DNA from: Rhytidiadelphus loreus
Lineage: Eukaryota; Streptophyta; Bryopsida; Hypnales; Hylocomiaceae
Assembly (NCBI GenBank): GCA_947034895.1
Contig: OX344764.1
Span: forward strand, 72,583,348-72,647,347
Direction of reading: 5' to 3'
DNA: 64,000 nt
Shown here: piece after piece, positions 51,661 to 63,224 of the stretch
Numbering within the stretch: position 1 is the stretch's first letter
How the letters are laid out: each line of letters starts with the position of its first letter
Position numbers and translations under genes: made by a program
The notes under the pieces: generated by a model
Told to the model about the DNA's origin: nothing
The model's database searches: none
The model's input: only the letters and a program-made list of their open reading frames with translations

Positions 51661-54600
51661 ATGGCTTCCATTCGTGTTGACGGACATGAAGTTCCCCTTG
51701 TGTTTCCATTGAATGAAGATGGACATGCCAGAGTAGAGAGTCATCTTCTACATGTCCGCTTTAGATTTGTGGAGTCCTCTATCTATGTTGAAGAAGATAA
51801 AAAGTCAGAATCAGGTGAGTTGCAGCAATCTGTTCCCGTAGTAAGGTCTATGGAAGAAGGAGGACATTGTTGGTACCTTGCTAGTGGAAGCTATAGAGCT
51901 TACGGACTTCCATTACCCGTGCTATCTGCTTCAACTGAGATCCGAAGTCGACAATCAGAGAATTCTACTGTGGATATGCCATACATCTCTCATACCCTGT
52001 CGCCTAGTCCACTTCGCAAAGGGATCCCTATTCTTCCTGACAATGGAGTTCTTCGAACTGTGAAGGTAGAGAGATTAGATCCTATCATAGAGTTGTCTAG
52101 TGATTCGGAAGGAGAGTCTATTGATTTAACGCTTCCGAAGAAAGCATACTCTACTCAAAGTCCATCAGGCGGAAATGGTCTGGGTCGTTCCATATCTTGC
52201 CCACCATCACATAGTCCTACGCAATCTCTGTTGTCCCGTCCTCCATTGCATCCAAATATAGTCAATCGAGTGAGTATAATGGAGTGTTTGAAGAGACTTA
52301 GTAGCATGCATCGCTCCAGGAATGAGTTGTCGACAATGGACCTCAACAATATGAAGCACCATCACGTGCAGTATCTTCCAGCAGTGTTCAACGGTGATGT
52401 CATCTTCGAGTTGCCTCCATGTCGCTCATCTTCAACGTCCTCATCAGCCCGCAATTTGGAAGGAATGGACAAGCGTTATGACGGACATCCATGGTGCAAG
52501 TTGGTGACAACAAACATTCACAATTCCGACAACCTCAAATTCCGTAAGTCATATTGTGCTGGTCATCTAGCTTGTGAAAATCCAGAGTGCGATTACTTGA
52601 AGAGGACTCAGAAACGAAACGAAACAGAGTGGACTGGCTATACAACTTTTCCTTTTGTAGTAGGTGATAGTCCTGTCAATGATTGTACTCTAGTTTGCAA
52701 GGTTTGCAAAACAACACCAAAGTGTCATAGCACATGCGATTCACGGATTTACTATTGCTATAGTGACAATCCAAAAATCACAAGAGCTGCTATTCACTTT
52801 GGTGTTCATAGACACCCAGTAGCAAAAGGCATGTATAGAGATTCAGCAGATAAAATTTGCGGACTCATTGCAGAGCAAGTGGCAAAAACACCGACGGCCA
52901 CCAACTCTGCTATAGCTCTTTCTGCTAGCAAAGACTTTCTAACTGGCTACTTATTTCATAATGGAGAGGGAGAAAAAGAGATGCTCAAGGGCAAGGAACT
53001 GGAGGAGGTCATGGATCGTTTTCAGTATTTGAGCAGTCCAAACATCCGTAATGTAATCTCTTCATTTCGCTCAAACAACCGTGGAGGAGTTATTGACAAT
53101 ATCATGACTATGAAGAAGGAGTCAAAGTTTGAATATATTCACGATAGTGTCTTCCCTGGCTAAGGCAAAGAGAAGGTTTATATTTTCAAGATGTTGACCG
53201 AAGGACATGGAAGTGGAGTGGACCTTGTGAAACGCATGCAAATTGGAGGTGATCTTCAGAATGGATGGATAATGTTTGACCATGTGAAGCGTGTGAAGGA
53301 TTGGACTACAATGGCTTGCCATGTATATGATCCTATATACAAGAAAGTTATGACCATTGCAACATGTGATATGCAATCTGAAGATACGGAGATCCAAGTG
53401 CAATTTTGGAAGTGCTTGAATGTTGTCATGTCACGGCATGGAGTTGATCACCCAAACTTCAAAGGATTCATGGCAGACAGTGCTATGGCCAATTGGAATG
53501 CAGTTCGCATAGTGTATGGAAGTGGTGTTGCAAATGAGAAGATGGATAATCGAGAGAGGACGTGCTTATTACATTGGAGTACTTCTCTCCAAAAACACAC
53601 ACAGAAATACATCAAGGAAGCATTCCAACAACAACACAATGTACTTTGTAAACAATACAAAGATGCAAAAACTATGGGGGAGGCGGAAACCCAATATCTT
53701 GCAATTCGGTCATGGTGGTTATCTTCTGGAGCTGCCACTGAAGATGCACTTCATCATTTGGACCATTGGCTCGCATTTTGGCATTTCCGGTACAGACAAT
53801 GGGGAGGCTTTATGCAAATGGTAAGCACATTTGCATTCACATAATTTTTTTGTGGGTATTCACATATAAGAGTTGTAATATTTTTTTTATTATGGATTGA
53901 AGTATGTATCTATGGAATATAATAGAGTATATTTGAAAACATTTTTTTTTTTTTTGGTGGGATATAAAGAATCTGGAAACGGGGGTACTAGAAAGGAGGC
54001 TAGGAACAACCGTTGGACCCGACAGTTGTTTTTGTTTTGCCTTGCATTACCCCCTTTTGGGGTTTGACCATTAGAATGTTGTCTAGAAATTGAAAATTAA
54101 TAGTACATGTCTACTATAACAACTTTGCAAAATGTGTTAATCTCCAGTTGTTTTGGATGATTATTTTATTATCTTTGAATGTGTTAGATGTCAGAGGACG
54201 AGTATTATTTTGCACTTAATTGTTTTCAATGACAAGCTGTTCTTGTATGTAACATATGAAATGAAATCTAAAAAGTTGTATGTTTTTTTTTGACAAAATT
54301 ATAGGGTTTGAGTTTGGAGGAGATGGCGGACATGCCCTCGTGCAACTTGTCTGAAACCGTTCATAATAAGTGGCTTCAGATGTCCGGAAACCGAGGAAAC
54401 AATTTGTTTGACGCGACTTGCGACGATAGTATTCGTGCCTGGATGCAAATGACAAACTATCGTGCTTACTTGATGGGACATGCAAGTGGATCTGGTCCAT
54501 CGAAGGGAGAGTTGAAGTTGAGAGCTGCAAGACGAAGCGGGGACCCTAAGAAAATTGCAGAGGCATTAAACAACTTACCTGGAGCTGAAGGCGTTGGAAG

Positions 54601-55693
54601 TCGCATACCTCATTTGGAAGGAGAAGAGATATTTGGAAGTACAAAAAGGAAGTTGGACGTACCTATTGGCGATGCCGGAGACTCACACAGACCAGATAAA
54701 TTGAATTTTTCTCAACCTCGGGTTCAGACGCGATCCAAAACAACTTCTGATGAACCTTCAGTGGAGAAAGGTAAAGTACATGAGGTGAACACGTCTCCAC
54801 ATGTTACGATTGCATTTGAAAGTGATTGCGACACTTCAAAATGGCATATAGTGAGGATCAACCACAAATCGAATGCAAAATGTTCTGCTCAGCAGCGAGG
54901 CTCGAATATGAAGTGCATAGCAAAAATTGCAAAGGGACGGAAGGGAACCCCTGCTCCCACGTATTGCGGAAGAAAAGAAGATTACGGTACTAAGCGGGAG
55001 GTGCTTGCAGATTTCTGGTTTTGCAGTGATGACATTGAACGATGTGTAAAAGGAAGCAAGCGCAAGTGGGTTATAGATTGGCCAGAGGTACCAGAGATTT
55101 GGCCGATTCTGACTGGGACAAACCTCAGCCGAGATGAGACATTACTTCTCCAACATGCTGGCTTCCGTCTCCAAGAGCGGCCTACATTGTCCCCTCGTCG
55201 ACTATTCAGTATGTCTAAGATATTCAAGACTGTATTATATGATCAACCGCCTCCAAAAGATGCAAGTGTGTATCCAACAGTCCGGAACAACAAAACCATA
55301 CGGCGAATTGCAAATGCACCAACTACTGAACAACGAAACAAGTGGGAGAGTGCTGGAAATATCAAAGGAGAAATATTGGGAGTAACATTGTTGCCGTTTC
55401 CAGGTCTAGGTGCAATTGTGTCACTAGAGACTGGGTCTGACCATAATAGAAATGTGTATCGAATTACAGTAGGTATGTATCCATCGTGCACATGCCCGGA
55501 CTTTACAAATATGGCTATTTCAGCCATTGGAGGTCGTCAACAATACGTCAACTGCAAGCATTTGTATTACTTATACCGGTACTTCTGCAAGATGGACATC
55601 AATGAGGATAAGTTCATTCACGCTCCAAGTTATAGCTTCAGTGAGTTGAAGCTTCTTTTAATTAAAGCTGGGATCATTACAGTTTTAGAGTAG
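51661..55693 (+). pseudogene. MULE transposase (GCM/WRKY zinc finger, DDE, SWIM), one in-frame stop
   Basis: Two exons, 51,661-53,820 and 54,305-55,693, joined in phase by a GT-AG intron; about 1,182 codons. The start at 51,661 (ATCATGGCT) is preferred over 51,640. Order of parts: Ser-rich N-terminus (residues 1-260); a zinc-binding region with HLACENPECDY, CKVCKTTPKCHSTC and FGVHRHP, resembling the WRKY-GCM1 fingers known from MULE transposases; a DDE core with WIMFDHVKR, FMADSAMANWNAV, then CLLHWSTSLQKH and, at the start of exon 2, CNLSETVHNKWL, which fits the catalytic Glu motif; and a SWIM finger, CTCPDF followed by VNCKHLYYLYRY. A TAA at 53,161-53,163 interrupts the frame before the DDE core; the same frame continues directly. 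Family is strongly supported; the subfamily is unknown to me. Confidence 0.88.
53968..54065. repeat. Palindromic element, copy 3, in the transposase intron
   Basis: ACAACCGTTGGACCCGACAG at 54,008, flanked by GGGGGTAC and GCATTACCCCC, matches copy 2 on the minus strand. It is decayed in the arms but best conserved in the central ACCCGAC part. Confidence 0.7.
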
Positions 55694-56571
55694 TCATGGC
55701 CACATCTTTCTATGTACTTCATTTATATTTATTTAATTTACATTTGATCCGAGTGAAATGATATGAAGCTGAAGAAATGAAACATGTTTATGCATCCTTA
55801 GAGAATGGTAGTATGTTTTCAAAGTTCAATGTTTGAATACAAAGTATGAATGGCTAAGTGCTATAATTGTGAAGTACAATTGTGAAAGGGCATACAAATT
55901 TGAACGTAGTTTTGACTTTCATTATTCTTTGGCCTCTCCCTTTTTATTTCTTATATTTTTTAATAGAATTTTCCTTTTCTACCCTTCTCTCTTCCTTTTT
56001 ATGTCCATTACATTATACTATGTTCTTGTATTTTTGACTTTCATTCTCCAATGTATATTCTAATATTTTCTGTCCTTTACATTTTTTCCCTAAATCATCT
56101 ATTTTATTTTATTTCTTTATTTAACTTCTTTTTTTCCCTTTTTCTCCAATTTTTTCCGAATTATTTGGGAAAATGCCTTCAGACATTTACATATAGACTT
56201 GTAAAGAGTGATGGTCACTCCATGAGGTTGGAGCATGGTGGTGTAGGTCCATGACACTTGACCATGGTGGTCTACGGCCAAATCATATGAGACTCCGAAT
56301 TATGCTGAAGAGCGCCATATGTAATATGAGGTCATAGCAAAGCGAGGTTGTAGAATGCCATTAATGGAAACTATGTCAGATCCACCATTCTTACTATGAG
56401 ATTCATTTGCAGATCATTTTATGTTGTCTATCTAACTACCTTTGAGTGGATAGACATGAGAATTGTAGTTGGTGAATTGAATGTAGAACTACATAATTAC
56501 ATACCAATGTTTTAGATTTCATTCTAGTTTGAAATGTCAAGTGGTAAGTCATGTTAAATTTTTTTTTGAAA
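55694..56571. other. 3' flank of the transposase gene within the MULE
   Basis: AT-rich sequence between the transposase stop and the right inverted end. It has T-rich tracts and no supported coding sequence; it probably holds the 3' UTR. Confidence 0.5.
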
Positions 56572-56643
56572 ACCACGGTAATAGGATCATTGGTCATAGG
56601 TCCTAAAGCTTACTAAAAATAGGAAGTTTTATTCTCTTAAAAA

Positions 56644-56695
<52 letters not shown>

Positions 56696-56792
56696 TGAGA
56701 AAATTCATTTTTTTTTTTAGGCTCCACGCTCACAAGCTCCATGCTCGCAGCTCACAAGCTCACCGCTCCAAGCTCGCACGCTAGCGTCGTTG
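56572..56792 (-). repeat. Right terminal inverted repeat of the MULE, enlarged by (TA)n
   Basis: Read from the outside on the minus strand it begins CAACGACGCTAGCGTGCGAG, followed by GTGAGCTTGTGAGC-type units. After an AT insertion that includes a (TA)n tract at about 56,648-56,694 come AGGACCTATGACC (plus-strand 56,592-56,604) and CCGTGG. It matches the left end but is longer. Confidence 0.85.
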
Positions 56793-56802
56793 AAGTTACT
56801 CC

Positions 56803-56916
56803 TCAGATACATGTCGTGTGAAAATTTCAAAGAAAGAAAATAATAATTCCATTTGTAGTGAGATGCCCAAAATTGCTATGTTACCTAAAAATGCAATTTG
56901 AGCATCTAGGGGTTAA
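56803..56916. mobile_element. TTAA-type element, copy B, right part (split by the MULE)
   Basis: Continues the homology with copy A (GTGTGAAA, TTTCAAAGAAA, TAGTGAG, CCCAAAATTGCTATGTT, AAAAATGCA) that stops at 40,388, and ends GAGCATCTAGGGGTTAA. Confidence 0.8.
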
Positions 56917-58267
56917 TCAATAGCTCAATTTTTTTTGTATGAACCCCAACAACATGATATTGCCATTGAAAAAATATTTTTGGGTTTATTTCACCATTAT
57001 GTAAATTAGATGCACAAGCTCAAAAGTCATAGCTCCTCAAGTTGACCTGTTTGTTGAATTTTTAGCATACAAAATAATTGTAGAATGACTTGCCTTCTAT
57101 GAATACTATGTGTCCAATAGATGACAAAAAAATCCTTCTATGTAAGGTAGAAGTACACATGTTCATCCTTGAAATTTGTGTGAAAAGGGGAGGATGTTGC
57201 ATTGTAATTTGACCTCCAATGAGTGCTCTTGTTGGTTTTTTAAGTAAACAATTTACACAGTACCCGAAAGGATGAAATGATTTAGCACTAATTCCACGAA
57301 GGTCTCCAAAATGTGAAATGATTTGGGTATCATGCCAATTCCATCATTTTCTTCCTACTAAAATCTACTAAAAATTGTTTCAAAGAGTTTAGCTCCCCCT
57401 TCCTCCCAAATGCAATCAACTCTTAAAAGGTCTTCAAAGGTCGCTTTATAAGCATACTATCTTAAGGTGTCTAAGAATGGAAGGTGTTGCAATTAAGGTA
57501 GACCAACCCATTTCCATCAATTGCCTATTTTTGTCATCCTACTTTGGGCCCCAATTCCACCACAAAACTCATCCAAGTTTGTTCATTTTTTGACAAAAGT
57601 AGTGCATTAATGTCGACAAGGGGTAATGTATCAATCTTTGAATGGTGAGTACTTAAGTGCCAATAGATACATGGAAAGACGGTTATGGGTTGTTCATAGG
57701 ACGTTGATGACTCCACTCTATGTGTGGTTTTGTAATTTCATGGCAAACTACTTCAAAAATTTATGAAAATTACAATCAAAAAATTATAATTCCACTTGGG
57801 GTTTGATTTGTGAAACAAGCATACACCTCAGGAAATTAAATATGTGCCGCTCTTCAAGTTGGCTCCAAGACACTCGGATTGTAAATCAAGGTGGTAAGTT
57901 AGCCAACCTCTTTCCGATTAGTTACTCATTTTTGTTAGTTAGGTTGCCATGTTTCCTATCGGTTGCGGTATAGGTAACAACTCACGTAGCACAAATGTTG
58001 GGGAGGTGTACATTGGAAGTGACAATTATCACCTCCATTGAAGCATGGTTGCATTTGTAATCAACCTATGGTTGGAAATACGATGATTTATATAACAAGA
58101 GTATTAGGTCAAGTTGAACGAAATCTTCACGAAAAAATTCATAGTACTTTTGAGGAAGAAAATGTTAAAAAAAAATGTGAAATCACTCTTAAATCTATTT
58201 CTATAAACAGGGAAATGTAATTTTTTCCCCTCACCGCCGTACCCATACAACAAATACGTTGAATTGC
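56917..58267. other. Intergenic DNA with a diverged element fragment
   Basis: No supported gene. The part at about 57,110-57,300 is related to the elements at 35,962-36,190 and 59,197-59,452 (ATGTAAGGTAGAAGT, TTGTGTGAAAAG, CTCCAATGAGTGC). The rest is AT-rich without features. Confidence 0.5.
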
Positions 58268-58765
58268 TTAACCTTTAAGGGCCCTGACATCCATATTTTG
58301 AACGATGAACAGAGGGCTTGCATGCGCTGTTTCATCCAACTACCTTCTCATTCATCCAATGTAACACTTGAATCTTGAGCCCAATTTCCATGAAATTTTG
58401 CATAAATGGTATTACTGTACAAAGATATATAAGCAAAAATATGTCAAAATTTGAAAAAGGATTGAGGCATTAAGGGGTTGAGTGATGAGAAAGAGATCGG
58501 AAAGAGAGAAAGGCCGTCTACCTTAATAGGCTTCTTGTCTCCCTTAACCCTTAAGCACTCCGATGTCCATATTCTAGACGATGAACAGAGGGCTTGCAAG
58601 CACTGTTTCATCCAACTACCTTCTCTCATTCATCCAATGTAACACTTGAATCTTGAAAAAGACAACCTTCTTTCGTGTCCAATTACTGGTATTACTGTAC
58701 AAAGATATATTAAGCAAAAATGTGTGAAAATTTGCAAAAGGATTGAGGCGTTATTAAGGGGTTAA
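58268..58765. mobile_element. Two tandem ~215-bp inverted-end elements
   Basis: Copy 1 is 58,268-58,481 and copy 2 is 58,544-58,765. Both contain GATGAACAGAGGGCTTGCA, GTTTCATCCAACTACCTTCT, ATTCATCCAATGTAACACTT and TATTACTGTACAAAGATATAT. Copy 2 begins TTAACCCTTAAG and ends TTAAGGGGTTAA, so it is TTAA-bounded with inverted ends; copy 1 ends in a decayed TTGA. Confidence 0.8.
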
Positions 58766-58824
58766 AACTTTTAGCTCTTTGAATAGCCCCTGCAAATGGG
58801 TGCCACTGTTGCGCAGACCTTGTC

Positions 58825-59109
58825 ATGTTTATAAACTTAACTTTTTCGCACTGCAAGAGGGGAATGATGGTCATGTCTGCTGCTGCTGCTGCTCCAGACG
58901 AGGACCGCCATTACTTCTCTGCAGATTTGCAAAGGACAGCTGAATCTTTCAACACTGCTTCCCCCTTAAAAGAAATTTCAACAAAAAAGGACAATCCAAC
59001 CTGTGAAGGAAAAAAACGTTCAGCATCCCATCAGAGACCATCACTGACATTCAGCAAGAGCATCTCCAAGGCTGGCAGTCTTTTTAGTAGTCTGTCTGTG
59101 CTAACTTGA
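58825..59109 (+). other. Orphan open frame, 94 codons, doubtful
   Basis: Reads MSAAAAAPDEDRHYF and later TSPLKEIS-like and SKSISKAGSLFSSLSVL segments. It is slightly less AT-rich than its surroundings. No family is recognised and there is no splicing context; it may be a gene remnant or chance. Confidence 0.2.
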
Positions 59110-59196
59110 CCTAACTTATCATACTCGGAAAGAGAGAGAGAGAAGAAGGAAGGGAAAAAAAAAAAAAAAATCTAATCGAAGTAGGGTGGAAATTCT

Positions 59197-59452
59197 TTAA
59201 CACTTAAATGATGTCGCTGAGGATGTTTTTTTGTCCGATGGAAGGACAAGGACAAAGGATCTTTATGTGTAGGACAGAAGTGCGATTGTTCATTTGGCTT
59301 GGAATTTTGTGCAAAAAGGAGAGATCTTGCATAGTAGATCGACCTCCGATCGGAGTACTTTTTTATTTTTTATTTTTAAAGTGGATGATGTCATGTACTA
59401 GTACCAAAAGGGATGATTTTCATAGGTACTAGCTTGACGTTGAAGGGTTTAT
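59197..59452. mobile_element. Decayed TTAA-type element, ~255 bp
   Basis: Begins TTAACACTTAAATGATG and ends CTTGACGTTGAAGGGTTTA. Internal motifs (ATGTGTAGGACAGAAGT, ATCGACCTCCGATCGGAGTA) match the 35,962 and 57,110 copies. It follows a GA-rich and poly-A tract at about 59,129-59,170. Confidence 0.55.
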
Positions 59453-60904
59453 TTGCTACGTACCAAACTGAACTTGCCAAAAAAAATTCCATCCCAATCT
59501 CAATTAAGGTTAGTAGTCTGCTCTTAAAGTGACATTTTTCAAAACATGATTGCATTTTGGGGGGTGGGGGCTAAACTCCTTGAAACAATTTTCAGTCAAT
59601 TATAGTAGGAAGAAAATGATGGAATTGGCATCAAACCCAAAACTTTTCATATTGTTTGGACCTTTGTAGAATTACTTACAAATTTTTTAAGTTGAAATGT
59701 CATAGTGGTCACTAAAGGCAATCACTTCCTAAAATGTACACGATTGATACATCGAAGAAGAAAAAAATCCAACTCTGTTTTAGAGCACCCTACCTTAACC
59801 GCCATCATCAATCTGGGGGCATCCCCAAACCAATACATACCTATGTGGAAGAAACTATTTCAAAACATCTTCCAAAATAACATTGATGCTTTATTAGCTT
59901 TTGCAAATATCACGTTCTTTGGTGTGTTGGAAGTGCCTCCTTTCACTTGCCAACAAGATAATATGAAAATCTGATCATTCTAATAATAACAAAAAATGGT
60001 GGTTGGGGGGGCCCACTTTAAAGAACATTGTAAGCTTGAGGGGCACTTTGAAAGTCAATCTTGGATTTTCAAGATAGTTCTTGATTTAAACTTTTGTAAG
60101 TTTTAACTGAGATAATGCAACTCAAATAATTTACTTTTTATTCCATGTCAATTGTTTTCAAAATTGTTAAAATTGTGTTTTTTGTGATACTTTGGTGGCA
60201 TTTTTTGGAAGCTTAAAATATATCACTTCTGAACAAATTTCTCCTGATGTGAGTTCAAGGAGTTCGGACTAATTACTCACAATGTTTATCACTATGATCT
60301 CCATTTTTGTTGGAATTTTCATACTATTGTGAGCATTTTTGTTATTGCTATGATTTTTATTAAAAAAATATTTTAAATCATATAAATTTCATTGAATGTT
60401 TTTAATAATGAAAAAATGAAGATGAGAAAATACAAAAGTTTTGAAACGTTTTGTCAAATTTAGAAAATTAATGAAATTTAAACAAGTGAAGACACAAGAT
60501 GTCCTTTAAGAATTAAGTGAGGACATACAATACATCATTGCAATGAGAGCTTTGGAATTAAAAGATCATTTAATTATAATGCATTCAACATTTTATTATT
60601 TCAACTATAAAAGATCGAGGCACATTTTGGTCAAAAATTGTAAAGAAATGTCATTGTTTGGGGCAGTGAGAAAAAATAAAATAAAAGTTTTTTTTTTCAA
60701 AATTCAACCATACAAATTTATACTAGACTACTATGAGAATGTGTGGAACAAAATTTTTGAAACTTCAAATGCAAGGATTGAAAGATTATAACATTTGAAG
60801 TTAAAGAAAAAGTTATTTTCCAACCTCATTTGCTAAAGCTAGCAGACTTTAGAGTAAGATTTTTACACTACACAAGGTTATTTTTGTTGACATTTGCATC
60901 TTGT
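59453..60904. other. AT-rich intergenic DNA without recognisable genes
   Basis: Only short AT-rich frames; I see no family motifs, RNA genes or clear repeats. Confidence 0.5.
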
Positions 60905-61477
60905 TTAACCCCTAAAGTCCCAAGGCCATTTTTCTTGTGAAAACTACTCAACACTACCACTTTTGCTATGTTCACCTATGAAATAAAATTTTACATATTT
61001 TTTAGAATTTAACTATAGGATCTTGTTCTACACTTGTCTTAAATCATGTGATTAAAATTTTGTGATGTTTGACTTTATAGATTGAAAGATATTAGCATTC
61101 AAAGTGGAAGAAAAAAAATTCTTTTAAGAAGTTGCTATGATTGCTCGCAAAACAAGAAACTCCATAACTTTCACATCACTAATCCCAATGGAATTAATCA
61201 AAGCTTTCTATTTAGAAGAAAATATAATCTACATGAAAAAAAATATTAAAAATTTTATTTCAATTTTTTGTGATTTTTTTGGTTGCCCAATCCCTCGTTT
61301 TGAGGATATTGTAGCATAACTTTGGCTTCCGGGCACCAATTGGAATAAAAATTGTATTCCCGGAAAGCTCTAAAATTTATCTATCTTATGGAAAAGTTTC
61401 AGTAAAAATTGAGATCATAGTAACCTGCCCAAAATCCATATTGTCCTTCGTAGGAACAATGGGACTTTAGGGGTTAA
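60905..61477. mobile_element. TTAA-flanked element with both ends, ~573 bp
   Basis: Begins TTAACCCCTAAAGTCCCA and ends TGGGACTTTAGGGGTTAA, a perfect 18-base inverted pair including the TTAA. Internal sequence (CCATAACTTTCACATCA, CAAAGCTTTC, CCGGGCACC) is related to the 22,152 element. No coding capacity. Confidence 0.85.
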
Positions 61478-62240
61478 TGTAAGTTACGTACTTGCCAAAT
61501 TTCAAAATTAGAGGTGAAGTTGTGTGTATGCTACCCAAGTTGCCTCCAAAGTTTAAGGTAGATTAACTTTTGATTTAGGCACCCAATTGAAAAAATATTA
61601 TATTCCTACTAAATGGGGGAGAGGGGTAAATGTTTACAACTTTTATCAAAATCAATTTGTGAACATTGAACAAAATTGACTTTGTGCCTAACTATCTAAG
61701 ATTTCTTGTATAATACTGGCCAATCACTTGGTTGTTTGAGGGTTAATAAAATTATTCAAAATGTTTTGCTTGAAATTGGGAAGAGAGAGAAACTCCAACC
61801 TCTAAAAGGTTGGCATAAATGAGAGCATATTTACTCAAGATTCCATGATTGACTCCTTGAAAACATACAAAATAGGGCAACAACCATATGAGTAGGTCTT
61901 TGGATTAGTTATGAGGTAAAGACAACTCATTTATTATGACAAAAAACTAGCTCTAGATACTTTAAATCTTTCTTTTATGATACAATTGTCTAAAAGTGTA
62001 GCAAATTCAACACAAATTAATTAATTTTTTCTCAAAAACACGCCATGTGGCACTACGTGATTGGTCAAGACTAGTGAAAAGACAAATATGAAATTTTACT
62101 TTGGCAAGTAGAGTGAATTTGTTACAAATGTATTTTTAGACCTTGAATGAATTTAAATACGTTAATATTATCATATAAAAAATACGGTTATGACAATACA
62201 CGTGAGCAAAGACCACAAAAGATAAAGGCAAGTTACACCA
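61478..62240. other. Intergenic DNA without recognisable genes
   Basis: AT-rich sequence between two TTAA elements. A possible lone element end (GAGGGTTAA) lies at about 61,737; nothing else is recognisable. Confidence 0.4.
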
Positions 62241-63045
62241 TTAAACCCTAAAGGACCATTGTCCCTTCGGGGGATAAATTGGATTTTGGGTAGGTACCTA
62301 TGGTCTTGATTTTTGTCATGCTTTTTTTAAACTTTTTTTGAAGATAGAAAAAATGATTATCTTCATGGTAATATTTTTTCCAATTAGTAACCAAGAACAA
62401 AAGTTATGCCCAAAGAAGCTCAAAATAGGGGAGACTGGGCAAGCAAAAAATTAATTAACTTTAATTTTTTTTCTCAAAGATTAAATTTTTGTCTATGTAG
62501 AAAGCTTTGATTCATTTCATAGGATAAGTGATGTGAAGGATATGGACAATCTTGTTTTTGTAGGCAATTTAGGCATCTTCTTAAAAAAAATAACTTGTAG
62601 GATTCATTTTTTCATGCAATTTTTACAATTTTTCAAAAAACAAAGTTTATTTCTATTTCATACCTACTTTTGCTTAAAAAAAACTTTTAAGAATGAAAAT
62701 TAAGTCTTTTTGAATTTTTCTTTTTTTCCTAAACTTTCAAGTGAATTTTCTACCACTAAAAATTTAAACTTCAAGACTTTTTAGTGCAAAAAAAATTTAA
62801 GCTAAGAAGGTTCAAAGTCAAATAATCTAGTCTTGTAATGTACAAAAAAAGTTGTTTTCTTCACTTTAAATGTAAATATGTGTTGCCAATATTTTCGAAA
62901 TTTATTCCACACATTCTCGTACTAGTTAGGTGTAAGATCTAATGATTTGATGTGCAAAAAAAAAGAAATTAAACTATTTTTCCTCTTTGCAATAGAAATG
63001 GAAGTTTTTAGTGTTTTTTGGTGAAGGTAGTATGGAGTATTTCCT
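62241..63045 (+). mobile_element. TTAA-type element, ~0.8 kb
   Basis: Begins TTAAACCCTAAAGGACCATT. It is co-linear with the element at 63,225: both have GGTAGGTACCTA- or GGCAGGTATCTA-like starts, GAACAAAAGTTATGCCCA, TATGGACAATCTTGTTTTT, GCATCTTCTT and GTTCAAAGTCAAATAATCTAG. It abuts a further start (TTAACTCCTAAAGGATCC) at 63,046. Confidence 0.65.
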
Positions 63046-63224
63046 TTAACTCCTAAAGGATCCAAATCCTTTGAAAATATTTGTTTTACCTTGCACTACC
63101 AAAGATCATGTCTAGAATTGCTTATTTAATCAGTTATGGGTGCCTTCACCTTATGTATATAGAGCCACATGCTCCAACTATAATGATTGACTATGAGTGG
63201 TGGGTGGTTTAGTTGTCCAAACAA

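Larger units (their letters stand above)
40389..56792 (+). mobile_element. 16.4-kb Mutator-like DNA transposon carrying a transposase and a ParB-methyltransferase gene
   Basis: Borders are set by inverted ends sharing CTAGCGTGCGAGC, a perfect 10-bp target-site duplication and the split host element around it. Inside, a plus-strand MULE-type transposase (51,661-55,693) and a minus-strand ParB-like/methyltransferase gene (41,512-46,799) diverge from a 4.9-kb spacer that holds a GC-rich repeated block and an exon-like fragment. The layout recalls maize MuDR, which has a transposase plus an accessory gene, but the accessory gene here is unrelated to anything I know from MuDR. Both genes have one in-frame stop, so this copy is probably no longer autonomous, although the rest of each frame and the splice sites are intact, which suggests a fairly recent insertion. 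Confidence 0.9.
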
